Shown here one piece after another: positions 1 to 8,569 of a stretch of DNA of 64,000 bases. A program made the translations under genes and the position numbers. The notes below the pieces were generated by a model that saw only the letters and a list, made by a program, of their open reading frames with translations, was not told the DNA's origin and ran no database searches. Each line of letters begins with the position of its first letter. Position 1 is the stretch's first letter. The DNA comes from DASWTL01 sp966250385 (GTDB lineage: Bacteria > Bacteroidota > Bacteroidia > Sphingobacteriales > Sphingobacteriaceae): contig CBINHC010000003.1 in the NCBI GenBank assembly GCA_966250385.1, positions 248,001-312,000 of the forward strand, given 5' to 3'.

Positions 1-2192
1 AAGTGGAACAGGTTCATCCGTCCCGGGGTATGAGCGGCCGAAGGAATGAACGTCTCCAGACTGCTGCGGATATCCTCAATCCGGAATCCCCACAGAAAGG
101 CGGCGAGGCTGGCGGCCAGTGCATTCTGTACCATGAAATCTGCGGTCCCGTTGAAGGTGATCGGGATGTGGGAGACCCGTTCGATCCGGATCTTCCAGTC
201 GCCTTTTTTGATGGTGATGAATCCGTTCTCCACAATGGCGGCCGTATTGCCCTTGCTGCAATGTTCCTGGATGACCGGGTTATTCTCATCCATGGAGAAA
301 TACGCGACATTGCATTTCGATTCCTGGCCGATCCGAACGCAGTATTCGTTATCGGCGTTGATGACCGCCCAGCCATCCGGCTTTACGGCTTCGATGACGA
401 CGCTTTTGACACGCGCCAGGTCCTCCAGTGTATGGATATCTGAAATGCCCATATGGTCTTCCTGGATATTGGTCAGAACCCCGATGTCACATGCCGGGAA
501 TCCGAGTCCTGACCGCAGGATGCCTCCCCGGGCTGTTTCAAGGACGGCGAACTCCACCGTCGGGTCCTTCAGAACGAACTGGGCGCTGTGCGGACCGGTG
601 GTGTCGCCGTCGAGCATCCGGGTATTGTGAATATATACCCCGTCCGAGGTGGTGTAGCCGACCCTGTAGCCGTTGTTCTTTACAATATGGGCGATCAGGC
701 GGGTGGTTGTCGTTTTTCCGTTGGTTCCCGTGATTGCGATAATGGGAATCGTCGAAGATTTTCCGGGGGGGAACATCATGTCCAGGACCGGAGCCGCCAC
801 ATTCCTGGGCAGGCCTTCGCTCGGCGCCAGGTGCATCCGGAATCCCGGGGCCGCATTAACCTCCAGGACGACTCCCCCTGACTCCTTCAGCGGCTGCTCG
901 AGGTTTTCGGCCATAATGTCGATTCCGCAGATGTCGAGCCCGACGACCTTGGCGATCCTTTCGCAGAAGAATACGTTCTGGGGGTGTACCTTGTCCGTGA
1001 CGTCGATGGAGGTTCCGCCGGTGCTCAGATTGGCCGTGGACTTCAGGTAGACGACTTCGCCGGCCGGAGGTACCGTCTCCAGGGTATACCCCTTCTGCGA
1101 CAGCAGGTCCATGGTGTCGCGGTCCACCGTGATTTCGGTAAGCACGTTTTCGTGGCCGTATCCGCGGCGCGGGTCGGAATTCTCCTTGTCGATAAGCTGC
1201 CGGATGTTCAGTTCGCCGTCGCCCCTGACATGCGCCGGAATACGCAGCGCCGCTGCAACCATCCGGTTATTGATGACCAGGACCCGGAAGTCGTTGCCGG
1301 TGACATACCGCTCGATCAGCACCTTATCCGAAAAGGTCTGTGCGTGTTCGAATGCCAGCCGCGCATCTTCCACCGTTTTTACGTTTATAGAGGCGCCTTT
1401 GCCCTGGTTTCCGCTCAGCGGTTTGAATACCAGCGGAAAGCCGACTTCCTCAATCGCCTCGGCGAGTTCGCTCAGGTCCGAGATCGTGACTCCCCGGGCG
1501 ACCGGGATGGCCTGCTCTTCCAGGATCCGTTTGGTCTCTTCCTTGTTTCCTGCGATATCGACGGCAATACTGCTCGTCCGGTCGGTCATCGTCGCCTGGA
1601 ACCGGACCTGGTTCTTGCCGTAACCCAGCTGAACCAGGGATCCGTCATTAACCCGCAGGTAGGGAATATCCCGGGCGACGGCCTCATCGACGATCGATCC
1701 GGTACTCGGCCCGAACCGTTCCTGTTCGCGCATTTTCCTCATGGTGAGAATGTCCTGTTCCAGGTCGTAGTGTTCTCCTGCTATCAGGGCTTCGGCGATC
1801 CGCACGGCAGCCTTCGCTGCATAAATGCCGACGTTTTCTTCAATATAGGCGAACACCACGTTATAGACCCCCGGGGTGTAGGTGCTGCGGGTTCGTCCGA
1901 ACCCGGAATCCATACCGGCAAGCGTCTGGATCTCCAGTGCGATATGCTCGATGACATGCCCCATCCAGGTACCCTCTTCCACCCGCAGGAGAAAGCCTCC
2001 TTCATGGCCGGGCGAGCAAAAATGGGTGTACAGGCTTGGGATGAGTTGTTCGATGCGACTCCGGAAACCTGGAATCTTGTTGGTAGGCTGGTGCTCAAGT
2101 TCTTCCAGGTCCAGTCGCATCTGGATAAGTTTTTTGCGTTTGACAGACCAGATGTTCGGGCCTCTCAAAACCTGTATACTTAGAATTTTCAT
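1..2192 (-). CDS. cphA: cyanophycin synthetase, C-terminus cut by window edge
   Basis: CphA polymerises L-aspartate and L-arginine into cyanophycin, using ATP. The frame opens at an ATG (complement of 2190-2192) and runs 730 codons without a stop to the window start; the family is usually about 870-900 residues, so roughly 150 residues are missing. Visible parts are the CphA N-terminal domain (about residues 1-160), an ATP-grasp domain with a glycine-rich loop (KPLSGNQGKG, about 254-263) and EVNAAPGFRMH near 445, then a Mur-ligase-like domain with the P-loop GTNGKTTTT near 487. It is transcribed away from cphB across a 136-bp gap, so one locus holds synthesis and breakdown. The order of domains is diagnostic. 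No frameshift is seen in the part present. Confidence 0.95.
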   Translation of the reverse strand, partial: MKILSIQVLRGPNIWSVKRKKLIQMRLDLEELEHQPTNKIPGFRSRIEQLIPSLYTHFCSPGHEGGFLLRVEEGTWMGHVIEHIALEIQTLAGMDSGFGRTRSTYTPGVYNVVFAYIEENVGIYAAKAAVRIAEALIAGEHYDLEQDILTMRKMREQERFGPSTGSIVDEAVARDIPYLRVNDGSLVQLGYGKNQVRFQATMTDRTSSIAVDIAGNKEETKRILEEQAIPVARGVTISDLSELAEAIEEVGFPLVFKPLSGNQGKGASINVKTVEDARLAFEHAQTFSDKVLIERYVTGNDFRVLVINNRMVAAALRIPAHVRGDGELNIRQLIDKENSDPRRGYGHENVLTEITVDRDTMDLLSQKGYTLETVPPAGEVVYLKSTANLSTGGTSIDVTDKVHPQNVFFCERIAKVVGLDICGIDIMAENLEQPLKESGGVVLEVNAAPGFRMHLAPSEGLPRNVAAPVLDMMFPPGKSSTIPIIAITGTNGKTTTTRLIAHIVKNNGYRVGYTTSDGVYIHNTRMLDGDTTGPHSAQFVLKDPTVEFAVLETARGGILRSGLGFPACDIGVLTNIQEDHMGISDIHTLEDLARVKSVVIEAVKPDGWAVINADNEYCVRIGQESKCNVAYFSMDENNPVIQEHCSKGNTAAIVENGFITIKKGDWKIRIERVSHIPITFNGTADFMVQNALAASLAAFLWGFRIEDIRSSLETFIPSAAHTPGRMNLFH

Positions 2193-2328
2193 GGGTTTTT
2201 CGGTGGCAGCGTGTTTTATTCAGTTCAACTATAAACCAAAGTGGATTTATAAAGTTTTTATATCGGAAGATTGAGCCAGACGCTCGATTTTGCCGTTTGC
2301 CGTCAACTTTTTTATCGAAATCTACCCT

Positions 2329-3240
2329 ATGGTTCCAACCGGAAAGCTCGTGATAATCGGAGGTGCAGTCGATCTGGGTACTACCCTCAATTATAACGAG
2401 AATATCGATCATCCGCATTACCTGAAGTTTTTTGAGAGGGGAATTCTCAGGCGCCTGATCACAGAGGCGGGAAAGGGAAAGGAAACCGTCGTCGAAGTGA
2501 TCACGACGGCCTCAAAAATCCCGGAGATCGTCGCGCCTGAATATGTGAAGTCCTTTAACCAGTTGCAGGTAGACCGGGTCCATGTGCTGGATATCCGGAC
2601 CCGGGAAGAGGCGGCTAATCCGGAAAACCTGGAGCGGATCACCCGTGCGGATATCGTAATTTTTACGGGCGGCGATCAGCTCCGGCTGACGTCCATCTTC
2701 GGCGGGACCGAGTTCCTCGCACTGCTCAAGAGGAGGTATCAGAGTGATCAATTCATTATCGCCGGAACGTCGGCCGGAGCGGCGGCCGCTTCGGCCAACA
2801 TGATCTACCGCGGAAGCAGCAGCGAGGCGCTCATCAAGGGGGAAGTGCAGATGACCGGCGGCCTCGGCTTCATTGATTCGGTGATCGTAGACACCCATTT
2901 TGTTCAGCGCGGCCGGATCGGCAGGCTGCTGTACGCGGTGGCCAGTAATCCGGGGATGCTGGGAATCGGCCTGGGAGAGGATGCAGGTCTGCTGGTCACT
3001 GGGGGGCGGTTCATGGAGGCGATCGGTTCCGGGCTTACCATCCTGGTGGACGGCCGCTTTATCAATGAAACAAACATCTATGACGTGGAGATCGGCTCAC
3101 CGGTTTCCATCGACAACCTCCGGGTCCACGTAATGTCCATTTATGACAAGTTCGATCTGAAGACGCACGAGCTGAGAATCAGTCAGGTCGCGGCCACCGA
3201 ACCGAATTATTTGAACGAGAAGATTGAGAACAATGACTGA
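2329..3240 (+). CDS. cphB: cyanophycinase
   Basis: A serine exopeptidase of the S51 family that cuts cyanophycin into beta-Asp-Arg dipeptides. The nucleophile motif GTSAG is visible with Ser148, after FTGGDQ near residue 115, and IGLGEDAG follows later. I place the start at the ATG at 2329, giving 303 residues that begin MVPTGKLVIIGGAVD; the frame is open upstream to a TTG at 2290, but that adds a non-family extension. It is divergent from cphA and its stop overlaps the start of the isoaspartyl peptidase by 8 bp, so the two degradative enzymes are translationally coupled. No signal peptide is seen, consistent with a cytoplasmic enzyme. Confidence 0.95.
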   Translation: MVPTGKLVIIGGAVDLGTTLNYNENIDHPHYLKFFERGILRRLITEAGKGKETVVEVITTASKIPEIVAPEYVKSFNQLQVDRVHVLDIRTREEAANPENLERITRADIVIFTGGDQLRLTSIFGGTEFLALLKRRYQSDQFIIAGTSAGAAAASANMIYRGSSSEALIKGEVQMTGGLGFIDSVIVDTHFVQRGRIGRLLYAVASNPGMLGIGLGEDAGLLVTGGRFMEAIGSGLTILVDGRFINETNIYDVEIGSPVSIDNLRVHVMSIYDKFDLKTHELRISQVAATEPNYLNEKIENND

Positions 3241-4096
3241 ACCGAAGATCATCATTCACGGCGGATTTTTCAGCGAGTCGACCGACCAGAACATGAAAGA
3301 AGCCAAAGCGGATGCTTTAAAAGATATTGTCAGTCAGGCATGGGCGTACCTTCAAAACCATTCCGCCGTCGAGACTGTTGTCTTTGCCGTGTCCCTGCTG
3401 GAAGATAACCCGCTGTTCAATGCGGGACTCGGGTCCCAGATTCAGGCGGACGGAAAGATCCGGCTCAGCGCCTCCCTGATGGACGGGTACCGCCGCTGCT
3501 TCAGCGGGGTCATCAATATCCAGGACGTTCAGCATCCTGTCCGGATTGCTCAGATCCTTCAGGAACACGACGATCGGGTGCTTTCCGGTAATGAGGCGCT
3601 GGACTTTGCGAGGAAAAACGGGTTTCTGCCGTTCAATCCTGAAACCACGGAGCGTAAAAGGGAATTCGAGGGAAAGATCAGCCGGAAGAAGGGTCTCGGG
3701 ACTGTCGGATGTGTAGCGCTGGATGCCGAAGGGCGGCTGGCTGCGGCGACCTCAACGGGGGGGAAGGGATTTGAAATTCCCGGACGGGTCAGCGATTCGG
3801 CCACGGTGGCCGGAAATTTCGCTAACCGTATCGCGGCAGTTTCCTGTACGGGCGTGGGAGAAGACATCGTCAACGCCGGAATTGCAGCCAAGATCGTGAC
3901 CCGGGTAACAGACGGTCTGTCGCTGACCGAAGCGAACCGGAAAACCTTTGCGGAGCTCCGGGAGCTGGACGGGTTTGCAGGAGCGATCAGCATAACCTCA
4001 GCTGGCGAGGTCTGTCATACAGACTCCCATCCCTTTATGGTTTGGGCGGCATATGACGGCGGAGTCCGGGTGTTCGACGGAGAGGCCGGCAGTTAA
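3233..4096 (+). CDS. isoaspartyl peptidase / plant-type L-asparaginase
   Basis: An N-terminal nucleophile hydrolase of the T2 family, about 287 residues. The self-cleavage site lies in KGLGTVG with Thr157 as the predicted nucleophile, followed by ATSTGGKGFEIPGRVSDS, which is typical of IaaA-type enzymes. The ATG at 3233 overlaps the cphB stop by 8 bp; a TTG at 3224 is less likely. In this setting the natural substrate is probably beta-Asp-Arg released by cyanophycinase, yielding aspartate and arginine. That role is inferred from gene order; the family also hydrolyses other isoaspartyl dipeptides and asparagine. The precursor is expected to split into alpha and beta chains at Gly156-Thr157. 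Confidence 0.92.
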   Translation: MTEPKIIIHGGFFSESTDQNMKEAKADALKDIVSQAWAYLQNHSAVETVVFAVSLLEDNPLFNAGLGSQIQADGKIRLSASLMDGYRRCFSGVINIQDVQHPVRIAQILQEHDDRVLSGNEALDFARKNGFLPFNPETTERKREFEGKISRKKGLGTVGCVALDAEGRLAAATSTGGKGFEIPGRVSDSATVAGNFANRIAAVSCTGVGEDIVNAGIAAKIVTRVTDGLSLTEANRKTFAELRELDGFAGAISITSAGEVCHTDSHPFMVWAAYDGGVRVFDGEAGS

Positions 4097-4114
4097 CCAT
4101 GAAACTACATGACT

Positions 4115-4714
4115 ATGAAAATATTTATTTCTACTGCGCTCTTTGTTCTGGCCGGACTGACGTCCGTGGCATCCGACAACGCACTTCCGGCATCCGGCGG
4201 GGAGCCGGCGCAGCCGCTGGACAATAACATGAGCTCGCTCATGATCCTCAGTAATTCGAAGCTGGTCTCCAACGTACTCATCCTGTATAACAGCCTGGCT
4301 ACGAAAAGCCGGACGAAAGGATCCCTGAAGGCGGCGGAGGAAACGCTGCTGACAAAGTCCATTCCGCTTTCAATCCGGTACGGGAACGACCGGACGAACT
4401 ATAACTGCTTCATGGCGCTTGCGACCTGTTACGCCGACCAGAAGAAATACACCCCGGCAAAGTGGTACTTTATTCAATCCAATATTTCGGCAAAGAAAGC
4501 AGGATATGCACGGGGTGAAGTGTTGTCGCTCATCCAGCTCGCAAAGCTTAAAAGGCTGATCGGGGACGACCAGCTTGCGCTGGATGACTTCCGCGAAGCA
4601 GAAAAACTGGCGGAAAGGATCAATTTCAAAAGTGAACTGCCTGGCATTCGCAAGAATATCGCATCCTTCGGATTGGCGGAGAAAACGCCGGAAAATACTG
4701 CCGGAGGCTCCTAG
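4115..4714 (+). CDS. exported TPR-like protein
   Basis: A protein of about 199 residues with an N-terminal hydrophobic stretch (MKIFISTALFVLAGLTSVAS) that looks like a signal peptide. The rest is helical with tetratricopeptide-like spacing (ALATCYADQKKYTPAKWYF; IGDDQLALDDFREAEKLAE). Two ATGs are possible, 4109 and 4115; the second gives the cleaner signal peptide. It is clearly paralogous to the C-terminal half of the TPR protein at 37259-38314: both share RYGN, a YxxAKWY(F/Y)IQ(S/A)N helix and the LALxDxxEAEKLA helix. It follows the isoaspartyl peptidase by 18 bp and may be co-transcribed. Its stop shares the palindrome CTAG (4711-4714) with the stop of the opposing response regulator. Function unknown. 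Confidence 0.75.
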   Translation: MKIFISTALFVLAGLTSVASDNALPASGGEPAQPLDNNMSSLMILSNSKLVSNVLILYNSLATKSRTKGSLKAAEETLLTKSIPLSIRYGNDRTNYNCFMALATCYADQKKYTPAKWYFIQSNISAKKAGYARGEVLSLIQLAKLKRLIGDDQLALDDFREAEKLAERINFKSELPGIRKNIASFGLAEKTPENTAGGS

Positions 4715-5403
4715 CTCACCAGGAGCTTATAACCCTTTCCGTGGACATTCAGAATCTCCACCCGCGGATCTTCCTTCAGGTATTTCCGTAACTTGCTGAG
4801 AAACACATCCATGCTCCGTCCGTTAAAATAGTTGTCATCATGCCAGATGGTCAGCAGCGCTTCCTCGCGGGTGAGCACGTCATTCTTCCGCAGACAGAGC
4901 AGGCGCAGGAGTTCGGCCTCCTTGGTGGATACCTTCTGGTCGCTCTCGCCGTTGTTGATGACCTGGACTGTATAATCAAAAGTGTATTTGCCGATCGAAA
5001 ACCGGGTCTGGGTCTCCTCGCTGCCGTTCTTTTCCGGCGATACCCTTTTCAGCAGGGCGTGAATCCGCAGCAACAGCTCTTCGATCCGGAAGGGCTTGGT
5101 GATGTAATCGTCGCCGCCCAGGGTGAATGCCTCCGTCTTGTCCTCCATCATGGCCTTGGCGGTTGCGAAGATGATCGGCACTTTGGGATTGATCTTCCTG
5201 ACTTCACGGCCCAGCGTGAAGCCATCCTTCTTCGGCATCATCACGTCGAAGATGCAGAGGTCAAAAGCCTCGCGGCTGAAGGCCCGTAAACCTTCATCTC
5301 CGTCCTTCGCAAGGGTAACATCGAATTTGCCCTTCAGCTGGAGGTACTCCTGAACCAGCATCCCGAGATTCGGATCGTCTTCGACCAATAGTATTTTTTT
5401 CAT
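4711..5403 (-). CDS. OmpR/PhoB-family response regulator
   Basis: A two-domain regulator of 230 residues. The receiver domain (about 1-120) has the acidic pair D9-D10, the phosphoacceptor Asp53 in LCIFDVMMP, and Lys103 in ITKPF. The C-terminal winged helix (about 135-230) has the OmpR-type pattern with TREEALLTIW and SMDVFLSKLRKYL. It lies 70 bp downstream of, and on the same strand as, the histidine kinase at 5474-7447, its evident partner. OmpR-family regulators bind direct repeats spaced about one helical turn; such repeats of TTAACA lie in the divergent promoter at 7490-7526, so this regulator may control its own operon and the 7565 gene. Confidence 0.94.
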   Translation of the reverse strand: MKKILLVEDDPNLGMLVQEYLQLKGKFDVTLAKDGDEGLRAFSREAFDLCIFDVMMPKKDGFTLGREVRKINPKVPIIFATAKAMMEDKTEAFTLGGDDYITKPFRIEELLLRIHALLKRVSPEKNGSEETQTRFSIGKYTFDYTVQVINNGESDQKVSTKEAELLRLLCLRKNDVLTREEALLTIWHDDNYFNGRSMDVFLSKLRKYLKEDPRVEILNVHGKGYKLLVS

Positions 5404-5473
5404 GTAACGGTGTCTTATCGAATATACTGTATGTTTCGGACATCTGAAAGATCTCCGGTCGCTTTAATCCCGC

Positions 5474-7447
5474 TCAGATAACGGGAAAGCTCATTTCAAA
5501 CTCCGATCCCCTGTCCTTTTCGCTCCGCACCCTGATCGTACCGTTCAGGCGTTTTACGATGTTGCTCACATAGCTGAGACCCAGTCCGAAGCCTTTGACG
5601 TCGTGCAGGTTCCCTGTAGGGATCCGGTAGAACTGATCAAAGATCTTGGACTGCTGATCGCGGCTCATGCCGATCCCGTTATCCTTGACGCGGATCAGCA
5701 GGTGCCGGCCGTGATTCTCGGTCATAACAGTGATCATCGGGTGTTCGCTGCTGTACTTGTTGGCGTTGTCGATGAGGTTGAAAATGACGTTGGACAAATG
5801 CAGCTCATCGCCGTAAACCTGCGTATGGGCGGCGTTCAGGTTCATGCTTAGCCGGGTGCCTTTCTTCTGAAGCTGCAGCGACATGCTGTCAAGGACGGCC
5901 GCGATCAGTTCATTCATATCAACGGCCTTGCAGTCCAGTTTCAGGTCGTCCCGGTCGATCCGGGCAATGTTCAATACCCTTTCTATGTGGTTGCCAAGCC
6001 GGACGTTCTCATCATAAATGATACCTGCAAGCCGGCTTACCCGCTGCCGGTCGCCGGCCATCTCCGGATCCCGGAGGGATTCGCTGGCGATCATGATGGT
6101 GGAAACCGGCGTCTTAAACTCATGCGTCATGTTATTGATAAAGTCCGTTTTCATCTCGGAGATCTTTTTCTGACGCAGGATCGAGTGGATAGTATAACCG
6201 AAACTGAAGAGGAGGATCATCAGCAGAGCTCCGGATAAGGCCATCATGGCGACCAGGTTAGACATGATCATGGAATTCTTGTCGGGGAAGGTGATGGTGA
6301 TCATCCCGGCGTCGCGGATCATATCCTTCGGAAACAGTACGGTCTGGTAGGTATTGCCGGGCAGGAATTCCGTCTTGTCTGAAACCCTTGTGAATATGAC
6401 CGAATCCTTGTTCTCCGACGTGACCTTATAGGAAAAGTTGCCCTTGATCCCCTTGCTGCCCAGTTCGCTCCTTAACAGGGAATCCAGCACGGCCGGCTGA
6501 ACACGGTTTCGGAGGGAAACGTGCGCGCTCTTGAATTCAGTGACCAGGTCCTGCAGGTCCCCGTGATTCTTCTCCACGGAATCCAGCAGATTATTGACCA
6601 GTCTTACTTCCTTGCGGGTGGGCTTGGGTTTGGGTGGCGGGGGCGGCGGCACTACGGAAATGACCCTGGGCCGCGGGATGGTCCGCACGACCGGTCCGAG
6701 TTCCGGATCCATTACGATATACTGCCTGACGGAATCGATCTTGATATTGTTCTCACGGCCGGTCGGTTGCCCGACGTAGATCCGGTTAATATCACGGGCA
6801 TTCCGAAGGAGCTCCTGGGTAACATGTGTTCCGAGTTCATCTTCCACCACCCGGATATTAAGCTTGAACGTTTCCTCGAGATCCGGCCCGATCGGCGCGG
6901 GGCTGTTGAACGCAATGGCGTTCGGGTGCCGGACGCGCATCAGGCTGTCCTTGATCCTGAAAACACTGTCGATCTTCCGCTGTTCTTTTCGCAGCAGGGC
7001 GGCATAGGTGTCCGGGTTGACCGTGTTCCATACCTTCGTTCCGGACGCCCGGGCGAAGGCTGGCCTATCAGGACGGGCACGATACATGACGGGAGGCTCG
7101 GGATGCGCAACCCCGGTCTTTTCCAGGGAAGGGCGTCTGGCTTCTTCCGGCTGCGGGGTCGCGACAAACACTTCCGTCCGCACCGGTTCCCGGCGCCTTA
7201 CAGGTTTTTTAACCGTTCTCTTCTTAACCGGTTCCTCCCGGCTGGTAACCTTGTCCGTCAGGAAATTGATCTGATCCCTCTTCTCCAGTTTATCAGCGAC
7301 CGTAGCCAGCGCCTGGTTAACCGACTGGTCGAACAGCTCCGACTTCAGGTGATAGGACTGCTGCAGAAAATATAACTGCATGCCCATTACACCCAAAAGT
7401 GCGATAGCCATCAGGCCGATAATAATACTGATGCTCTTTTTCTTCAT
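5474..7447 (-). CDS. membrane sensor histidine kinase, partner of the downstream regulator
   Basis: A kinase of about 657 residues. I start it at the ATG at 7447; a TTG three codons upstream also fits. One transmembrane helix sits at the N-terminus (about 5-27). A long extracytoplasmic region follows, containing a basic stretch and a proline run (VVPPPPPPKPKP), and then a second helix near residues 395-420. The cytoplasmic part has HisKA with MTHEFKTP (His442) and a HATPase domain with NLIDNANKYS, DNGIGM and GFGLGL. The sensor region is not a recognised domain. The gene leads a two-gene operon with the regulator and is divergent from the secreted protein at 7565. Confidence 0.93.
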   Translation of the reverse strand: MKKKSISIIIGLMAIALLGVMGMQLYFLQQSYHLKSELFDQSVNQALATVADKLEKRDQINFLTDKVTSREEPVKKRTVKKPVRRREPVRTEVFVATPQPEEARRPSLEKTGVAHPEPPVMYRARPDRPAFARASGTKVWNTVNPDTYAALLRKEQRKIDSVFRIKDSLMRVRHPNAIAFNSPAPIGPDLEETFKLNIRVVEDELGTHVTQELLRNARDINRIYVGQPTGRENNIKIDSVRQYIVMDPELGPVVRTIPRPRVISVVPPPPPPKPKPTRKEVRLVNNLLDSVEKNHGDLQDLVTEFKSAHVSLRNRVQPAVLDSLLRSELGSKGIKGNFSYKVTSENKDSVIFTRVSDKTEFLPGNTYQTVLFPKDMIRDAGMITITFPDKNSMIMSNLVAMMALSGALLMILLFSFGYTIHSILRQKKISEMKTDFINNMTHEFKTPVSTIMIASESLRDPEMAGDRQRVSRLAGIIYDENVRLGNHIERVLNIARIDRDDLKLDCKAVDMNELIAAVLDSMSLQLQKKGTRLSMNLNAAHTQVYGDELHLSNVIFNLIDNANKYSSEHPMITVMTENHGRHLLIRVKDNGIGMSRDQQSKIFDQFYRIPTGNLHDVKGFGLGLSYVSNIVKRLNGTIRVRSEKDRGSEFEMSFPVI

Positions 7448-7489
7448 CCCGAACAAAATTACGTAAGAAGTTAGTGCCCAGTCCGGTCT

Positions 7490-7545
7490 TTAACAATTTT
7501 TAACAAAGCCTTAACAGAATTTAAGAAAGGGCCGTCCTAATTTTG
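7490..7545 (+). promoter_or_regulatory. TTAACA repeat operator with Bacteroidota -7 element
   Basis: Four imperfect copies of TTAAC/GA begin at 7490, 7500, 7511 and 7521, a 10-11 bp period, followed by TAATTTTG at 7538-7545, which matches TAnnTTTG. No clear TTG -33 element is present, which suggests an activator-dependent promoter reading into the 7565 gene. The repeat resembles sites of PhoP/PhoB-type regulators. Assignment of the binding protein is inference. Confidence 0.6.
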
Positions 7546-7564
7546 GTGTCATAAAATCATTATT

Positions 7565-8485
7565 ATGAAAATGAGACTACTTAAATCGGCGGTATGGGGC
7601 CTTCCCCTGATGGTGCTTGTGACCGTCACCGCGGGGAGGAGATCCATGGCCCAGGACAAGAAGGACCAGAAGGAACTGATCCGCACGGTGACCATCACGA
7701 ACGGGGATACGGTAATCAACGGGAAGCAGCTTTCAAAGTACGATAAGAAGGAGCGTGAAAAACTCCGGAGGGAACTCCGGGATATGGAGGACACCGTCTT
7801 TATCAGCGAAATTCCTGACCGCCAGGAGGTACGGGTCTTAACACGGAGAGACGGAAAAGGAAAAGTTTACGTTCCGGAAACCGGCGTAAGGAAAAGGATC
7901 TTCAGGGAGGCTGTTCCGGGTAACCGCCATGTGTTCAGGTTCGAGGACGGAGAAGGAGTTGTCGAACTTCAGGGCGACTCGATCCGGACGTTTCGTATCG
8001 ACAGCCTGAACCGGTTTCATGGACGTGTGATGGTGCCGAACGATTTTTCGGTGGCGATCCCCAACGCGGTTCCGCGGATTCTTGCCCGGCCGGGAAGGCC
8101 GATGAGCATTTTTTCAGAAAAGAACTCCCAGACCTTTTACTTCGATGATACCGATAAGGAGGGCATATCGACCAGGATATCCGTGGAGGTAAGTGACGCG
8201 GAAGCGGCTAGAGTAAAGGAGTTCAGCGGTAAGGATAAGGCGGACCTGGAAGTTCAGGATCTGAGTTTTGCCCCGCGGTTCTCATCCGGGGAGATGATGA
8301 TACTGTTCACGCTGCCAAAGGGGAGCGCAGAGGTGAAACTCTATGACAGCAACAAGAAAGCGATCTTTTCCGAAAAGACCACCGGTGACTTTTCAAGGAA
8401 GGTTTCCATGCCGAAGAACGGCGTCTACTACCTGGTGATCGAGCAGAACGGCCGGGCGGCGGTTAAGCGGATCGTAAAGCAATAA
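7565..8485 (+). CDS. secreted protein with T9SS-like C-terminal tail
   Basis: A 306-residue protein of unknown function with an N-terminal signal sequence (hydrophobic to about residue 30, then QDKKDQKE). The middle is rich in charged residues with no recognised domain. The last 75 residues (LPKGSAEVKLYDSNKKAIF, then NGVYYLVIEQNGRAAVKRIV) look like the beta-rich C-terminal sorting domain used by the type IX secretion system, so surface delivery is plausible. It is divergent from the kinase/regulator pair and sits behind the repeated TTAACA operator, which suggests it is a target of that system. It ends just before a strong bidirectional terminator. Confidence 0.75.
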   Translation: MKMRLLKSAVWGLPLMVLVTVTAGRRSMAQDKKDQKELIRTVTITNGDTVINGKQLSKYDKKEREKLRRELRDMEDTVFISEIPDRQEVRVLTRRDGKGKVYVPETGVRKRIFREAVPGNRHVFRFEDGEGVVELQGDSIRTFRIDSLNRFHGRVMVPNDFSVAIPNAVPRILARPGRPMSIFSEKNSQTFYFDDTDKEGISTRISVEVSDAEAARVKEFSGKDKADLEVQDLSFAPRFSSGEMMILFTLPKGSAEVKLYDSNKKAIFSEKTTGDFSRKVSMPKNGVYYLVIEQNGRAAVKRIVKQ

Positions 8486-8515
8486 GGTTAAGTTTGGTGT
8501 TAAGTTTGAAAATGA

Positions 8516-8545
8516 AAAAGGTCCCCGATGCGTCGGGGACCTTTT
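8516..8545. terminator. bidirectional terminator
   Basis: A perfect 13-bp stem, AAAAGGTCCCCGA with its complement, closes a TGCG loop and has T-runs on either strand. It lies between the convergent genes ending at 8485 and 8570. Confidence 0.9.
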
Positions 8546-8569
8546 CATTTATCGGTCAGATCCGTCTTT

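Noticed and set aside
984..2183. 399-codon open frame on the plus strand
   Set aside because: It lies wholly antisense to cphA, whose minus-strand frame gives a clear CphA sequence; the plus product has no recognisable features.
6521..7375. 284-codon open frame on the plus strand
   Set aside because: Antisense to the histidine kinase at 5474-7447.
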